The notes beneath the pieces were generated by a model, which made no database searches, was not told the DNA's origin, and saw nothing but the letters and a program-made list of their open reading frames with translations. Positions 37,155 to 50,779 of a stretch of DNA of 64,000 nucleotides are shown piece by piece. The position numbers were made by a program, and so were the translations under genes. The stretch comes from Scortum barcoo. Taxonomy: Eukaryota; Chordata; Actinopteri; Centrarchiformes; Terapontidae. The number at the start of each line of letters is the position of its first letter. Position 1 is the first letter of the stretch. The stretch covers positions 21,112,643 to 21,176,642 of the forward strand of contig CM041531.1 in assembly GCA_023238725.1 (NCBI GenBank), given 5' to 3'.

Positions 37155-38050
37155 TTAAAGGTACCGTGTGGAGTTTTTTTGTAAATCAATAAAAGTTATG
37201 TTTACATTCAGTGATACTCACCCAAGCATATGTGGTCTAACACATCTTCAGCACATTTCCTTCTTCAACGCCACTTTTTAAAAAACTTTTTGAAACCAAC
37301 ACACATTAATCAGCAAGCGCTATTCTTCTTTCTTACCTTTATATGCATTGCTTCCTTTTTTTATTGCACGTTACCACCACCTGCAGATCAATAGTGCAAA
37401 ACTAGTTGGTGTTTATCATGTCATCAATGTGTATGCTCATTTACATGTGAGTCATGTGAGTACGTATGAACAAGACAAACAAAGTGGTGACCCATTTGTA
37501 GTTACTAGAGTTTAAAAAAAAATCCCTTGGGACTGTTACCGTAAGTCAATGGTAATTAAATGTAAATTTGTTTGGGACAGTGCAAATTTAACTTGAGCAT
37601 GAGATTTGCGCTAAACCCAGGGCTTTGTGAATCTGCTTCACACACATTCAGACACGAGAGGAAAAAGAGAGCGAGTGCAGGTGCGCAGCAGAAAAAGCTG
37701 GCGAGTTCTGAGTTCAGTCAGAGGCCACGCTAAACACACTCCCACAGACACAAGACAGAGACAGTTTTATTTCCATTACACACAATTTCTCTTTGTCTTT
37801 GCCAACTTCCCCTCCAAACAAGATCGACTCAGTTTGATGTTTACAAAAGAAGCTAATTATCTACGAGCCGCTCTGTTATCCGATTTCCTTATGAAAAGTG
37901 ATATCAATCTCACCGGTATCTTTTCTAGATACCAGTGGTGTAGATTCATCGAGCTTCGACAGAGGCCTGTGTTTACAGACACTGACAGATCATCTATATG
38001 TCTGAGAGCTTGAAGCCTTTGTGAGCATGATGTATGTAACTTTAAAATAA
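37155..38050. repeat. probable interspersed repeat
   Basis: It begins TTAAAGGTACCGTGTGGAGT, which resembles a fish repeat terminus known to me, and the first 400 bp (AACACATCTTCAGCACATTT; CACCACCTGCAGATCAATAG) have the same feel. The right end near 38050 is a guess. The open frame at 37627-38013 has no recognisable domain. Family unknown. Confidence 0.4.
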
Positions 38051-41000
38051 AACCTTTATTTCTTTGGGAATTCCAACAAAATCCCCTCATGATACAACTT
38101 AAATGGTGAGTTAGTAGGGGGTGTTTGATTTTACTTACCTGTCATCCCTGCCTTCTCTCTTGTGGTGTTTATCTCTGTTTGGTATCAGAAGGAAGAATCC
38201 CTTTAAAAGAATCCTAAAAGCCTTTGAAAATCTCCACCCTCCAGACTTGCAGTACTTCAGTTTCAGGTCAGTGTTAATGCTTATGTGTCTTCAGTGTTGA
38301 AATCAGTTCAGCTTAAAACAGACGTACATGCTGCATTTTTACAACAATATGACAAACAGCATCGAGGCCTAATGTCATTAACGCCTCACTCTGTAACTGC
38401 ACTGCTACAGTACTTCAACAGACACATCCTCTAATGACAAAGACTTACGAGACATGTGACAGTAAATTTCACTTCCTGTTCTTCTCACTCTAGATCGGCA
38501 GCTATTTTAAATAATTTTAGGACGCTCTGAATCCTCTGTTCGGTTGTAAAAATATAGAAAACTTCTTCATTTTAACCTCTCGGGATAACTTCCTTTTGAA
38601 GCAGCTATTATCAAAAATAGATTTACTGTTGTCCACTTCCTTCGGTGAAAGAAAAATCAAATTAACAGATTCATGTCGCGAGGGCAACTTTTTTTTTTTT
38701 GTTTTTGTGCCTCCCACTGCCTGTTCATGCATGTGCTGGCGTGTGTACTTGCATGGCGGCAGCCTGCTAGGCTGAGGCTGCTGTTGGTGAGGGGAGACAT
38801 TGATTTTTTTTTTCTCCCCCCTCTGTTTTCTCTGGGATTTTGACAGAATCATAGCACCATGGAAACAAAGAAACTGCTTTGTGACAGAGGAAAACCTTTC
38901 ATTTCAGCCGGAGTGAATGGCGGCTTGCTGCTGATAACAGCATGGGTAATCATACGCACACACACACACACACACTACTCTTACAGAAATACACGTGTGC
39001 ACACATGTAAGGAACTGCAAAGCACTCACATATAAGGTTAAAGTATGATTGTTGCACGTGATTGTGAAAATAAACAACTCAAAGGTCCCTTTTCACTAAG
39101 CTGCAGCTCAGACACACAATCACAGCTATTATCAGCCTCAACAGGAATAGATGTCAGTGGAGGGGTTATTTCTTACTCAGTGTCACAAATAATACAGATG
39201 CATATACCTGGTGTTTTTTGATATACAGATATCATGTGTCAAGAACAGTTTTCTTTTTCTAGGCTTTTTGGAATAATTCACAATTTCATTTACTCACACA
39301 GTCACAGTTACTCATATTTTTTATCTATTGCTGTACTGTTCATAAGTGTGTCCTCCGACCGCACCCATTAAATCCAAATTCTGCCATATTTTCAATTTGA
39401 GAGTTATAGCTGGTTTACATTTTCCTCATGACTCTTTAGTTTCCCCTTTGGTCTACAGATCTGTGCCTTGAATCGCTCCAAGTAACAGCTCAATCAGCGA
39501 CATGCTTAAAACGTAATTGTACTACTGAGACCAGCTTGTTTACGGCTCCTCAAGACAATTTTGCAGTATCGTTTCAAGCTAACCGTAATCCGACAAAGCA
39601 TCTGGAAAAACAACATCCTAATAGATAGCATGCAGTAGGAACAGTGAAAGTCCAGAGTCAGATTGCTCTTCATTAAATGATTTGACCCCAAAATATTAGA
39701 TTTCAGAGATTCTATTGCATTTAGCATCTTTTCTATCATTATTGAGATGACGAGGGATCAAATCGATTCTGTGTCAAATTAACTTGAAGAACACCAGACT
39801 GCCAGGCTTTCAGTGTGTGCGCATGTCCCAGCGTGTGTGTGTGTGTGTTCATGTTTCCAGATGTGTTTAGGTGCACTTAAATGAAATTAATGTCTATGTG
39901 CAGGCATGTCTGTCCTCATATACTGTTCAGTGTGTGTGTGTGTGTGTGTGTGTGTGCTGCAGCATGCTGAGTTTGTCTCTATTGAGCTGTTGGTGTAATC
40001 TGAACAGCTCTACTGAGAGGCTCCTAACCTGAACCAGAACAGACGGACAGCGGTCAGTGGTCACTGAGAATGGACAGTTAAAGGGACAATCTGCTCTAAA
40101 AAAACATAAGTCACCCGCCGAGGTTACAGACGCTGTGAGCTCATTGGTCAGGAGGCGCCTCTACCATCAGGCTTCCTCTTGAGAAAAGCCTTTGAGCTCT
40201 GCGATACCACAGCTCGGGGATGATCACACTAGCAGGTGGGAGCTGCTGTAAGGCGTGAATTCAAACAACTGCACTGCGTGACTAAACAGCAGTGTGTGAC
40301 TCAAATGCTGCAAACTTTCTCTGGATGTATGAAAGCTCTTGAACAAAGTGATCTGTGGTTTGCACTTCCACGAAACTCAACTAAGTGTCACAGATTGTTG
40401 TTTTTGGGAACACTGGGATGTCAGTTTTCAAACATTATTGATCCATTCAAAGGTCTGAAGATGTACAGATACGTTTGCATGTATAAGCTCAACAGTTGTG
40501 TACGACAAACTTCATTGTAAATTCACAGTGATTCTTTCTAAAATCAGTTGTGCAGCTATACAGTTTGTCATGATGTGACTTTGTTAAAATTAATGTGAGT
40601 GAGGTTGATAAAGTAAACATCACTTGAAGGCACAAAGCGTTGTAATGTTATCTATGTAAACCATTTTAAGATTTCTATATGCACACAAAACAGAACGGCA
40701 AAAGAAAGAAAACAAGCAACAAAATCTTGAATTTTGTCCGACTTTATACTTGTTTAAATTTGGTTAACTATTACTGAGGTCCAGTCTGACTTTTTGATTG
40801 TAAATTACAAAGAGATGCATTTCAGAGAAGACCAGGATCATGACTGTAATCAAAAAGGCTCAAGAACAGCAGCCATTTTAAATTTGGTATGTGATTTACA
40901 GGAGAACAAAATGGAATGCCCTCCAGTTTCTGATGTGTGTGTTGCATGGTACCTTTTGTAAACATACTGCATACTTTGTGTGCACCTGTCTGAGCATTAG

Positions 41001-41929
41001 AAACACTGCTCATTGATATTTTGCCAATTGTCTGTGTATTTTATATGCATTTTAATGCTGCAACTCGACATAAAAATGTGAAAAAAACAACTATTCAACA
41101 GAAATTCATTTTCAGTTGTATGTTTTGGCAAATTCAGGCATCTGGAATCCCACACACAAGCTAAAATGTCCATGCACATGAACTGATATACCTCAGAATC
41201 TGGTGGTGAATTGTGGGTTCAACCTAAGGGAAGGATCTGGACAGCGTTTTGATGTGCATTCGCTGCGTCTCTCTGCCCTGGCCTTTCGAGGATGACTCGC
41301 CTCATCTGAAGCCACTCACAGCTAAATGTCCCATCTGGTAACATTTCCACGTTTCTCCGCCTTAAATCAATAGCAATAATTTTCTAAGACCCTGATGCGT
41401 GCACGCTCACACACAAATACACATGCACACAAACACAAGGACACATGCGTAGGTCCGCTTCTCTTTGTTTCAGCTGCCATTTAATTTGATTGCCATTTGT
41501 GTGGATCTCCGTCCTTTGAGCAATTGGTTTTGAATGTGCACTTCATTTTGAAACAAAACAACATGCCTGTTCCTTGATGCTCACCGCATATCCTTCTCAT
41601 ATTCTCGTCCCTCGATTCAATTCTTTGACTGTTTCCCCGCCAATATTGTTGATTTGTGGTTCATTGTTTTTTGAGCTCTCTGCTTCTCCTTCCTACAAAT
41701 CCACGCACCAGTGTAAGGCTGCAGACGCACAGAAGCCGACACACACATGCACCGGTCTCCATTTTAGCTCGCTCCTGCTGCAGGTCGGACTGTGTGATGG
41801 CCGACGCTCTGCTTCGAGGTGGAACGCATAGATGCAGGCTTCCTCAAACATGCACATGAACACACAAGAGTGAGTACCCACGTAGATGCGCACACTCTCT
41901 TTCTCTCCTTCGCTCCCTCACACATGCAA

Positions 41930-42130
41930 ACGCACTACGCCGTGATTGATTCAGGACCGGTGGAGCCGAGGTAACGGTGAGTGATGCTTCGTTATTAATG
42001 TATCCAAATGAGATAATTACTCAGCCCTCCTGCTCCTCCACTGGTCAGCCAGTTAGTTAAACACGCATCGGGGATTATGATGTCAGCCAGATTAAATGAT
42101 CAATTACACGCATGCAGCGGAGTGCATGCT
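41930..42130. promoter_or_regulatory. candidate conserved non-coding block
   Basis: Unique stretch between CA-rich regions with GTGATTGATTC at about 41942, CGTTATTAATG at about 41990 and several other ATTA/TAAT cores to 42105. No coding evidence. Confidence 0.25.
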
Positions 42131-42829
42131 CCCCTCTCCCCTCTCTCTCTCTCAGAGCACACACACATAATTACACACATACAAACACAACAAGGATATG
42201 GACATGTGTGGATACTGAGTGTGTGGTTGTGTGTTTCTGTGTGTACTGTATGTGTGTGTGTGTGTTGGTCAGTGGCCGGTTGGTCGGGGGCCCTGGCTTT
42301 TGACCTTGAGCTCAGGGGTCAGGCAGCAGACGGCCGGCCAGCTGGACATTTCCATCTGAAAGACCCCGAGGACCCTTCAGCTCTCTCTTCTGCACACACA
42401 CACACACACACTACCTCCGTGATCCCCTCCCTCCTTTTACTTGTATCTCATTTTCTCCTGCTGTGGATGGTTGGATGGTTTATGAGTGCGGAGAAGCTAC
42501 AGCCATTCATTTCTCCCTAACTGGGGGTCTAATGGAGAGGTCTACGCTTGAAACCTGAGCTCTCGCTGAGTAATGAGCCGCCCTTTACTGTCCAGTGTGT
42601 GTGCGTGTAGCCTTGTGTGTGTTTCTTCTTTTTTTTTTCTGCGTGTGTGTGTGTGTGCACTGCCCAGCCGGCTCTGTGCGGCCAAGCTCTGACCCTGTAA
42701 ATGATGTCTCTCCTCCCTTCATCCACAGTGGCTCTTTACTGCTAATAACCTCTGATCAGATCTTAGATGGCAGAGCCCTCCGCTGGGCCTGGACTACCTC
42801 CAGCCCAACAACCTGCTAATACGCTCCAA

Positions 42830-42960
42830 TCAACCGTGGGCCTCTCTATTGGAGGCTGATGCGCAGGGATCCGCGGCGGGGACGGGTCACGCCCAGCGCA
42901 CCCCACGTAGCGGCCCCTCCAAAGCCCCGCCGACTACAGAGGGGCCGGGAGGGAGCTGGG
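42830..42960. other. short GC/CpG-rich patch in the upstream desert
   Basis: About 130 bp of CpG-rich sequence (for example GATCCGCGGCGGGGACGGG at about 42869-42887) amid CA-repeat DNA, with no credible ORF. It could be a small CpG island or a GC-rich enhancer core. Confidence 0.3.
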
Positions 42961-43855
42961 TAGCAGCAGTGGTGTGTATGGGGGAGGGAATGGGAGCCAG
43001 CCACTTCTCCACAGACTAATGTAGTTAGGGTAGGGCCGATCAGTCATCCCGACCAATACTAACCATGTCGCTGGGCCTCTCCTCCCATCTTCTCCACACA
43101 GGAGCCACAGAGAGCTGCACTGTACATTTACCTGCAATTAGATTTGCCTGAGCATCCTGCTGGGAGTGATGGAGGCCCCTCAGACCCCGGGATGGCAACA
43201 ACTCTCCCACTTTGTGTGTGTGCGTGTGTGTATATGCATTGTATATGTGTATTTGTGTGTATGTATTACATGCATAAGTACATATATACAGTTTATAGAA
43301 TACTTGTATTTGCATCTGTTTGCCTGTGTGTGCGTTCTTGTGTGTTAATATAAATGTAAGGTAATGCTTGGGGTTTGTGTGTATGTGTGAATAGTTTGAG
43401 GCCTTGTCTGTGTGTGTGTGTGTGTTCCAGTAACATATTAAAGACTTGTGCTGCTTGGTGACAGCCCAGTAGTGTTTGCCTGGCCCTTTGCGAAGGTGGT
43501 GGATGGATAATGATTTAACCATTGAAGATTAGTGATCAGATGAATACAATGGAGAGGCTGATAGCTGCCTCTGTCTGTTTACTCTGTCCCTACTGGGAAC
43601 AAGGCAGATCACATGCACACAAGCACACACACACAGTTACGTTAGTTTAATCCCCTGTCACAGAGCTCAATGCTAAACTCAATGTAAGCATGCACACGAC
43701 ACAGGAGCACCTTAACTAGAGGAAGGACTCAACTGTGTGTGTGTGTGTGTGAGCGCTTGTACGAGCGACTGTGTGAACCTGTGCTATGTAAACACGTCTG
43801 CAGTTTCGGAGGGAGGCTCTCGCTGCCTCGTCAGAATGCACACACACAGATTCCA

Positions 43856-43985
43856 TTCCCTCGTCCCTGAACCTCCTCCCCTCCCTCCCCCCTTCTCCTT
43901 TCGTCTCCCCTCTCCACTCCTTTCTTCTCCAATCGCTCCTTTCCTCACCTCCAATCTTCCCTCTTCCCCCCTCCCAGTTTCTCTG
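43856..43985 (+). repeat. pyrimidine-rich tract
   Basis: About 130 bp of CCTCC/TTCTCC-type sequence, purine-rich on the minus strand. It explains the Gly/Glu/Arg-rich minus-strand frames. Confidence 0.8.
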
Positions 43986-45358
43986 TGATTTACAGCCCCT
44001 GGCCCCTCCCCACACCTCGGCAGCACATTAAGAGCATTTAAACTGTAGCCGTTACTAAACAGGGGTCTTTATGGAGCCGGTCCACACATCTAAAGCCCAT
44101 TACAGCTACATCAAAGCGGGATAACAATGACTAATGAACAATAGATATCATGAGAGACTGTGCCAAATCAGTATTCACTGTTACCAAGAGGGTGTGTGTA
44201 TGTGTGTGAGGGGCAATCATAGCTCCATTCATTTTTTTCTCTTATAAAGTGTTTGCCTGTGTCTAGAGTATGTGCCTCAGGCACACATTAACATGGCTGC
44301 AATTGTGCAGCAGGCATGTAGCTCCTGCATGTTGTTTGTTCATGTATGTATCTGTGGATGAAAGAATGTGTTTGAGTACATACGTGGATTGTGCTGTCCA
44401 TCACTGGGTGTCACATCCACTTCTACGTGTTCACGATTAGAATCACCAAACCTCCCGTATGAAGAACACTTTGATCTGTACACAGCCACAAGTGCACATA
44501 GTTTTATCTTGGAATAAAATAGCGGGTCCCAGACACGTAATGACCCCCCCAACCAAACTACAACATGCAGCTTCAGTGCTGCACTCTACCTGTTGACCTA
44601 AACACGACCATCCTCGGGCCCCCCTTCATTGAGCCTGTCTGAGTGTGGAGGCATTTTGAAGGCTTTGCCCTGCACTACACTGCTTAATGGAGAAGGTGGA
44701 AGTGGTGTCCGTAATCCCATAATGGCAGGTGCATGATGACAGGGGGAACCCGTGTAATCCTCTTTTAGATGCAGCTATCATTGTCCTTACCACAGCCACT
44801 TTCCCTACTAATCCCTCCACCAGCCCCCCAACAACCCCCAAACACACACCCAAACACAGAAACACACTACTGTACTCATCAAGTCATTCATGAGTAATTA
44901 TGACTGATGGTTTTTTTTGCACAAGATGAATGCACAAATTAAATACACCAATTGTCTATTTTCACGTTTTGTCAACACCAACACACTCCTCTGCAGACAC
45001 TCACCTGCACTGACTGACTCTGGAGCATCTGTCCTCGTAAACGCAGGTGTTGTAGCCACACACCTACAATCAATCAGACAAAGATCAATTCACATCATTT
45101 CTCTAAATAAAAATGTATTTGAATGATAAGACCTGAAATATGCAATATTTACTCAGAAACTGCAAGTTAAGGTGATGACACATTATTTAGGCCCAACACT
45201 AAAACAAAACCAGCCTGTGAGACCAAGATGACAAAGGACAAATTGTATGGTTGGAAAAGTGGAAAGCAATAAAATAAGAGAGACTGCTGCCTTCAATGTA
45301 ATCTCAGCCTCTGATTTCATGCTGAAGAATGTTGTAATTCCACTTTTCTATCAAGTTC

Positions 45359-45644
45359 ACATAAGTGTTGACACACATCCAATAAGAATTACCTTGCCAT
45401 CATCGCACACCTCCACAATGGGCCAATAATGTTCATTTTGGTAACACATAACCTTGTGAACTATCTTTTCTCTGACTGGCCTATGTTGAAGTGTTGACAT
45501 TAACTTTGATTTTCTCATGAAGGTCAGCAGAATTTCAAAGTAATCACTGATTTTATTGAGAAAATAGTTCCATTTCCCAGCAGTAATTGGCAAAAAAAAA
45601 AAAAAACTTTGAAAAGTGTGTGCCTGGAAATGTAACACTTATGT
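45359..45644. repeat. candidate MITE-like element with 11-bp terminal inverted repeats
   Basis: ACATAAGTGTT at 45359-45369 and its exact reverse complement AACACTTATGT at 45634-45644 bracket 264 bp. Minus-strand frame 45638-45357 is open for 93 codons across nearly all of it, with no recognised domain. No clear target-site duplication is visible. Chance pairing is possible. Confidence 0.3.
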
Positions 45645-47883
45645 TGACTGAATAAAGAGATGTGAAAGGAAATTTTCAGCTGTTAATATATAAAGTTGTA
45701 CTGGGAGTTCAGCTGTAGTTTTCATGAGGACATTTACCTGTGAATATAAGGGTCCTGTATATATAAGGGTTACACAGCAGCACTCTTAGTTTCACACACA
45801 CATGCAAGCAAACACTTATTGTGCACAACGGTAAGCCAGTCACAGCCACACACACACACACACACAAAGGAGAGAACAGTCTCTTGTTGACATAAGATAT
45901 ATAATTCTTCTTCTTTCCGAGATATAGATTTTCAGGCACAAGTAAAGGACAGCAATCCTTGACCTAACTACTGAGCGCCTTGTTAAATCTGCACACACTG
46001 TGCACTGTGAACACAACACTTTTAACAGGTGGATCCTACTTATTAAATATGGCACCTCCTATAGTGTAAGTGTCTGAGAGGATCTTGACTGATCAAGAGG
46101 GACACTCCTTTTCAAAGCATTATTAAAGTTTAAACAGGGATATTTACTTCTGAGCAGCTCAGCTTCATGGGACACCATAAAGTACTGCTGTGTCAGAGGA
46201 GCGTGCTTTATTTGTTTTACAATTAGCTTTCATAAAATTTCTGGTTGTTTCTTTGTAATCTAAACTTACAAATAAAAAACACCTATAAAATACTATAAAA
46301 TACAGATTAAAACATATGTCTTCAGCAACTACACATATAAAGCCAAGAGAGCATTGCATCTTACTGTTTTATGTTGAGCTCAGCCGACTGAGTCAATCGA
46401 TGGTAAGTAGATACATATAAATAATTTTGTAGATACAAATCAAATTAATTTGTCGAACCCAAAGAGACAATAAGTACAATACAATACAATAACAATATAT
46501 GTTTAATCATTCGAATGAAAGTGCATAAAATTCCTAAAGGCTTTTTTTTTTTATCCTATCTTCTGATATTCTAATCTGACATATTTTGTCACCACAAGGA
46601 GTCCCTGAAGTGCTCATTATAGAAAATTAAGCATCTACAATTCAAAGACAACTGGCCGAACTCCATTTCTTAACAAAGGTCATGTGATGTGTGTTGTTAA
46701 CAACACTGATACACAGAGTAACATTTCTCCTTGTTCAGTGCATAAAAATATTTTGCATGCATTAAGTGCATTTTTTAAAGTTTGGAGTGCAGCAAACCAT
46801 CTTGTCGGTGTGTAAAACAAAGAAACAAAATGCATGCAACAGAATTAACATCATTTTATTTCTTCCAAGACCTTTCTGTGAGCTGGTTGGTCTATCTGTG
46901 ATAAACAAAAGCATCCTCCCTTTTTGTTATTTACCTTATAATCCTGCCCCCAGATTGTACCTGCGAGCGCACTGACCACAGAGCCCTCAGGCCAAGGGGC
47001 CGCTGACCTTTCACCCCTGAGCGCCTCAGCTGGTCAAACTCTAACCCTGGAACAGATGGATAACGGACTCTACGCTTTATCTCCTCCTGACCACAAACTC
47101 CTGCTCCCTCCCCTCACCGCAGCCTCTCCTTTTTCCGTCGTGCTGCCCTTCCTTTCTTTCCCTTCATCCTCCCTGTCCTCTATGGCCCAAACTCTCGGAT
47201 GCACTCCAGTCCTCACCTGTGCGCTCCACTTTCTGTGTGTTTCTCCATCGCTCCTTTTCCTCCTCCTGCACTATACAGCTCTCAAATCTTTCACCCCATC
47301 ACTTATTCCACCCTCACCCTTTTTTCATCTCCTCTCACTGCCCATCCTTACACAGGTGCCTCCCTTCCACAGTGTGTTTTTCAGCACTGTGTCTCTACAT
47401 TTTGAGCTTTAGTAAGATTATCAGAATATGACAAACAGGCAGAGCTGTGCTCGAAAATGTGACAGCCCATTACTGTGAATCAAATCATGTCACTGCTGTG
47501 AGAAGAGTGGCTCACTTTATTCAGCATTCAGTGACTATAATAATAAGAGGTGACTTGTTTTGTGTCTGCAAAATGCAGAATGTGTGGTGTAACATTTAAA
47601 TAAACCACATGAGTTCAGAGAAGAGAAATTCAAAGGTGTAATTGTAAAACAGGCATGAATGCATAATCTCCAGTGACTACAGACCCATTAAATAAATTAA
47701 AGATTAAATATTATTTCGAACATACAAATAGTGTAGTGCTGCTTGTGATTGTGTGCGTGGGTTTATTTCATAAAGAAAAATGCGTTTAAGCCGAGCCTGA
47801 GCCTTAATCTTTAAATGTGGGCTACATTTTATTTAAACAATATTTTACTTACATCTTAATAACAGTCCAGTATTTCCTCTCTT

Positions 47884-47914
<31 letters not shown>

Positions 47915-48049
47915 CTAATATGTGAGATCATTATAAACATTTATGCAGCAAAGGAGCCTCCCGTGCCAAAGGGGCTGACGCTCAGGCGGATCGAACCTTT
48001 CGATTGATACTGAAACAATTTGCATACTGATTCTCTTTCAGTGCGCACG
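45645..48049. other. gene-free stretch
   Basis: AT-rich unique DNA. Pyrimidine-rich DNA at 47090-47390 generates three overlapping Ser/Pro/Leu/Phe frames, with no domain recognised. An octamer ATTTGCAT lies at 48018-48025. Confidence 0.55.
47886..47914 (+). repeat. microsatellite (TG)n
   Basis: About 14 TG units, 150 bp before the CpG-rich island. Confidence 0.9.
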
Positions 48050-48720
48050 GATCCATAACAACACCGGCCAGCTATTCAAATGCGCCTGCATCGAGAAAAG
48101 CACGGAGAGAGGCACGGCACCGGAGCAGGGGAAGAGAGGCTTTTTACGGGACGGATAATTCGCGATTGGAGACGGCGGCTAAGGATGTTTACCTCGGTCG
48201 GGATTTGGGGGACTCTGGCAGCTGTGGAGGAAAAGCTGCGAGCCGGAGGAGGAGGACGAGGGAGAGGGTGGGACGGGGAAAAGACACGCGGAGGAGACGC
48301 GCGGAGGCGAGCGCATCCTCTGCTGTTTTTTTTTAAACAAGTGGCATGTTGGAGTTAAAGAGTTTATGTGCATTCAAGATGGCTGTTAAAGATGCATGTC
48401 AGAATAAGATCATGCGGTAAAGTCGGGGACTACAGTGTGTGTGTGCGCGCGCATGTGTGTGTGCCTGCGTGTGTGTTTTTCTGTGCGGCGCAGAAGAAGA
48501 GGAGTTTAAATGCAGACGTATTTTGCACCCTGGCACCCTGCTGAGAAGAGACGTAGACCAAAAGAAAAGAGCGCAGTCCAAGTCTGACGCACAGCTCCTG
48601 TTTCTGATGCGCCTGCACACAAACTTCGAGCACGACGCGTTTCAACCTGTGATATCTGCACAGGGGCACAAGTTTGTGGCCGAACAGGTCGTCTGGAGGG
48701 GGGACTTTTATTAATTCAAG
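48050..48720. promoter_or_regulatory. CpG-rich island about 5.5 kb upstream of the onecut1 ATG
   Basis: CpG-dense stretch (strongest at 48060-48320, with more CpGs to 48670) in otherwise CpG-poor DNA. An octamer ATTTGCAT lies just upstream at 48018-48025. Open frames here (+ 48080-48358 and 48439-48714) look like GC-driven chance frames with low-complexity Arg/Gly content. A weak splice-donor-like GCG|GTAAAG sits at 48413-48421. It could be an alternative onecut1 promoter, a non-coding first exon or the promoter of a divergent lncRNA. Sequence alone does not decide. Confidence 0.4.
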
Positions 48721-49539
48721 ATTCGGCCTCATTAGATGCTGTAATAATGATGCAGTGTCGAGCCTGCAGTGGGCTGTTTTATAACGAGTTACCTGATTGA
48801 TTTTCTGCATAATGCAGCTCTGTACATCTGCAATGCGGGCTCGGTTTGCTCCCAGCCGCCTTTAAACTGAGACATAATCATTAACGCGAACTGTTGCTTT
48901 TAATAGTTCATTCATGGAGAGCACGGCAGCTGTGTACGCACACGCTCTGCTCTGAGGGCGGACTGAGCCGCTCTGTGAAATAAAATAATTGGGATTGTTT
49001 GTTTGTTTTTTAATGTGAAACTGCGAGGCTTCTCCTGACAGAAGAGCACGTGGTTAATTCAGATGCAGAAAGGAAACGGCTGATTATAATAGGAAACATG
49101 TCAAGTGTCTTATTAGAAACCAGCCCCACCCTCTTGTTGTTATCTGATCAATTTGACACAAAGCAATAAAAAAATCTCTCATTTTTAGGCCCAAAACTCG
49201 GGAAGATAGTCCTGCCTAAATGTGGAAATATTCCTACAGGGAAGTCTTTGTAGCTATATTAAATGTATATATTAAGAGAAATACACCTCTGTTTCGTCAG
49301 TTACCACAGTGTTGCCTGCAGGCAGCCCAATCATCCTTATAAATACCCCAAACATGTTAGATACATGATAGATATACATCTAAAAGTGTTAAAAGTGTGA
49401 TCAATTCTTTTTTATTTAAACGATTTTAAGAAGAAAAAAAATAAAGGAGAGCAATCAGGGCGCCAAAGAAATTGTGGCAGCAAACTACATTTTTAGCTCA
49501 GCAGAAATTTGGAGTTCACTTTCCCCAAAAAAACTGATC

Positions 49540-49960
49540 ATCTTTGTCCATGAAGCCTCAGAGTGTGTGTGAGGCATTTTGGACCTGAAGTGCACATTTT
49601 GGGGCAGGCGGCGGGCCGAGGTTTGGCTATCGTTGACACGGTTTTGTTGTCATAATTGGAGTCTCAAAGTTACAGGGAGTAATTGGGCGGCATACGGACA
49701 CCTTAATGTTAAAGTGATGCTTCGTTAATCTCACATGAGCGCACGAATCAGAACAAGTGACGCGGAATAACAGGAGGGGAGAGGCAGTTGATTTACCCCT
49801 GAGCAAGGCAGCAGGTCGGGCATCTGCTGCTCGGCCATGATGGCATTTTTATTAATTAAGGGGAGAATTTTATAATAATAAAAAAAGAGGAAATTCCTTG
49901 ATGAAGAGGAGGAGGGCATCCATGTAGTTTTATTATGAAAGCTGTGAGGTTTCTCTGCTG
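49540..49960. promoter_or_regulatory. candidate regulatory block 4 kb upstream of onecut1
   Basis: Unique block with CpG-containing pieces (49600-49700) and homeobox-type cores (TAATTGG, TTAATTAAG at about 49852-49860). It lacks simple repeats, unlike its neighbours. No coding evidence. Confidence 0.3.
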
Positions 49961-50276
49961 GGTCCACATGTTGTGAAAACTTGGACCACTTCGTTTTTAA
50001 TGCTCTTATGTGGGATGTAAATCTGCAGGAGCTTAAAGAGACAATGAGCTCTTTTTAGCTTTTAATGTGATCTTGGCTTGTCAATGAGGTTTAATTTTTT
50101 GTTATTATTATTCACGTTGCGTATTTTGTTTCCTGCATTTTCAGCCTCAGAATAAAGTCAAACACATTAGAAGAAAACACTTTGCACAGCTTTAATACTA
50201 TTTAAATTTGTTTAAGTGGACTGACGTGTTTTTTTAATATACAACTTTGTTTCTAATTTAAATAATCCTCTTATTT

Positions 50277-50279
<3 letters not shown>

Positions 50280-50307
<28 letters not shown>
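50280..50307 (+). repeat. microsatellite (TA)n
   Basis: About 14 TA units in AT-rich DNA. Confidence 0.9.
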
Positions 50308-50311
<4 letters not shown>

Positions 50312-50779
50312 AGGACATACAGTAAATACACGCCTGAAACGCCACAGACAAAGTACTTAGAAAAAAGGTATATTTTTAGGTTTGTTTATTCCAACAAATC
50401 AAAGGCCTTAGCCCGAGTTCCTCCAGGAATTATAATTTTATTCAGTATTGATTGGCGCGCTGTGGTGTGTTTTCAAGGCCTATACTTCAAATATGCTGTA
50501 AAGGCCAGCCACAAACACTGCAATGCACTTTTTTTAGAAAACAGAGCAGGGAGGAATAATTTCCCATCCTCAAAAATATTTTAACATAGCTGTGTTTTCC
50601 ACTGACATTCTTAGATTATTTTTGTTTTAGCAGAATTTGAGGGGAAAAAAACATTCAAATAGATTTGCAGAACAACAGTATTTTATGGAACTACACGAGA
50701 CTTAAAAAGGTGCACCGATAAATGAGTTTAAAAAAATAAAAAAGAGAAAAGGATAGTAAATGTGATTTATTTTCAAAAG

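Larger units (their letters stand above)
38051..45358. other. gene-free stretch
   Basis: Unique AT-rich DNA to 41900 (ONECUT-like TTAAATCAATAG at 41362), CA/GT tracts, the candidate block at 41930-42130, a GC patch at 42830-42960 and a pyrimidine tract at 43856-43985. A 160-codon minus frame at 43522-43040 is CA-derived (Thr/His). Confidence 0.55.

Noticed and set aside
37627..38013. 128-codon + frame
   Set aside because: It lies within a probable interspersed repeat, with no recognised domain.
48080..48714. Arg/Gly-rich frames in the CpG-rich island as a small protein gene
   Set aside because: The frames follow from GC composition, have no domain and start in weak contexts. More likely promoter or non-coding exon sequence.
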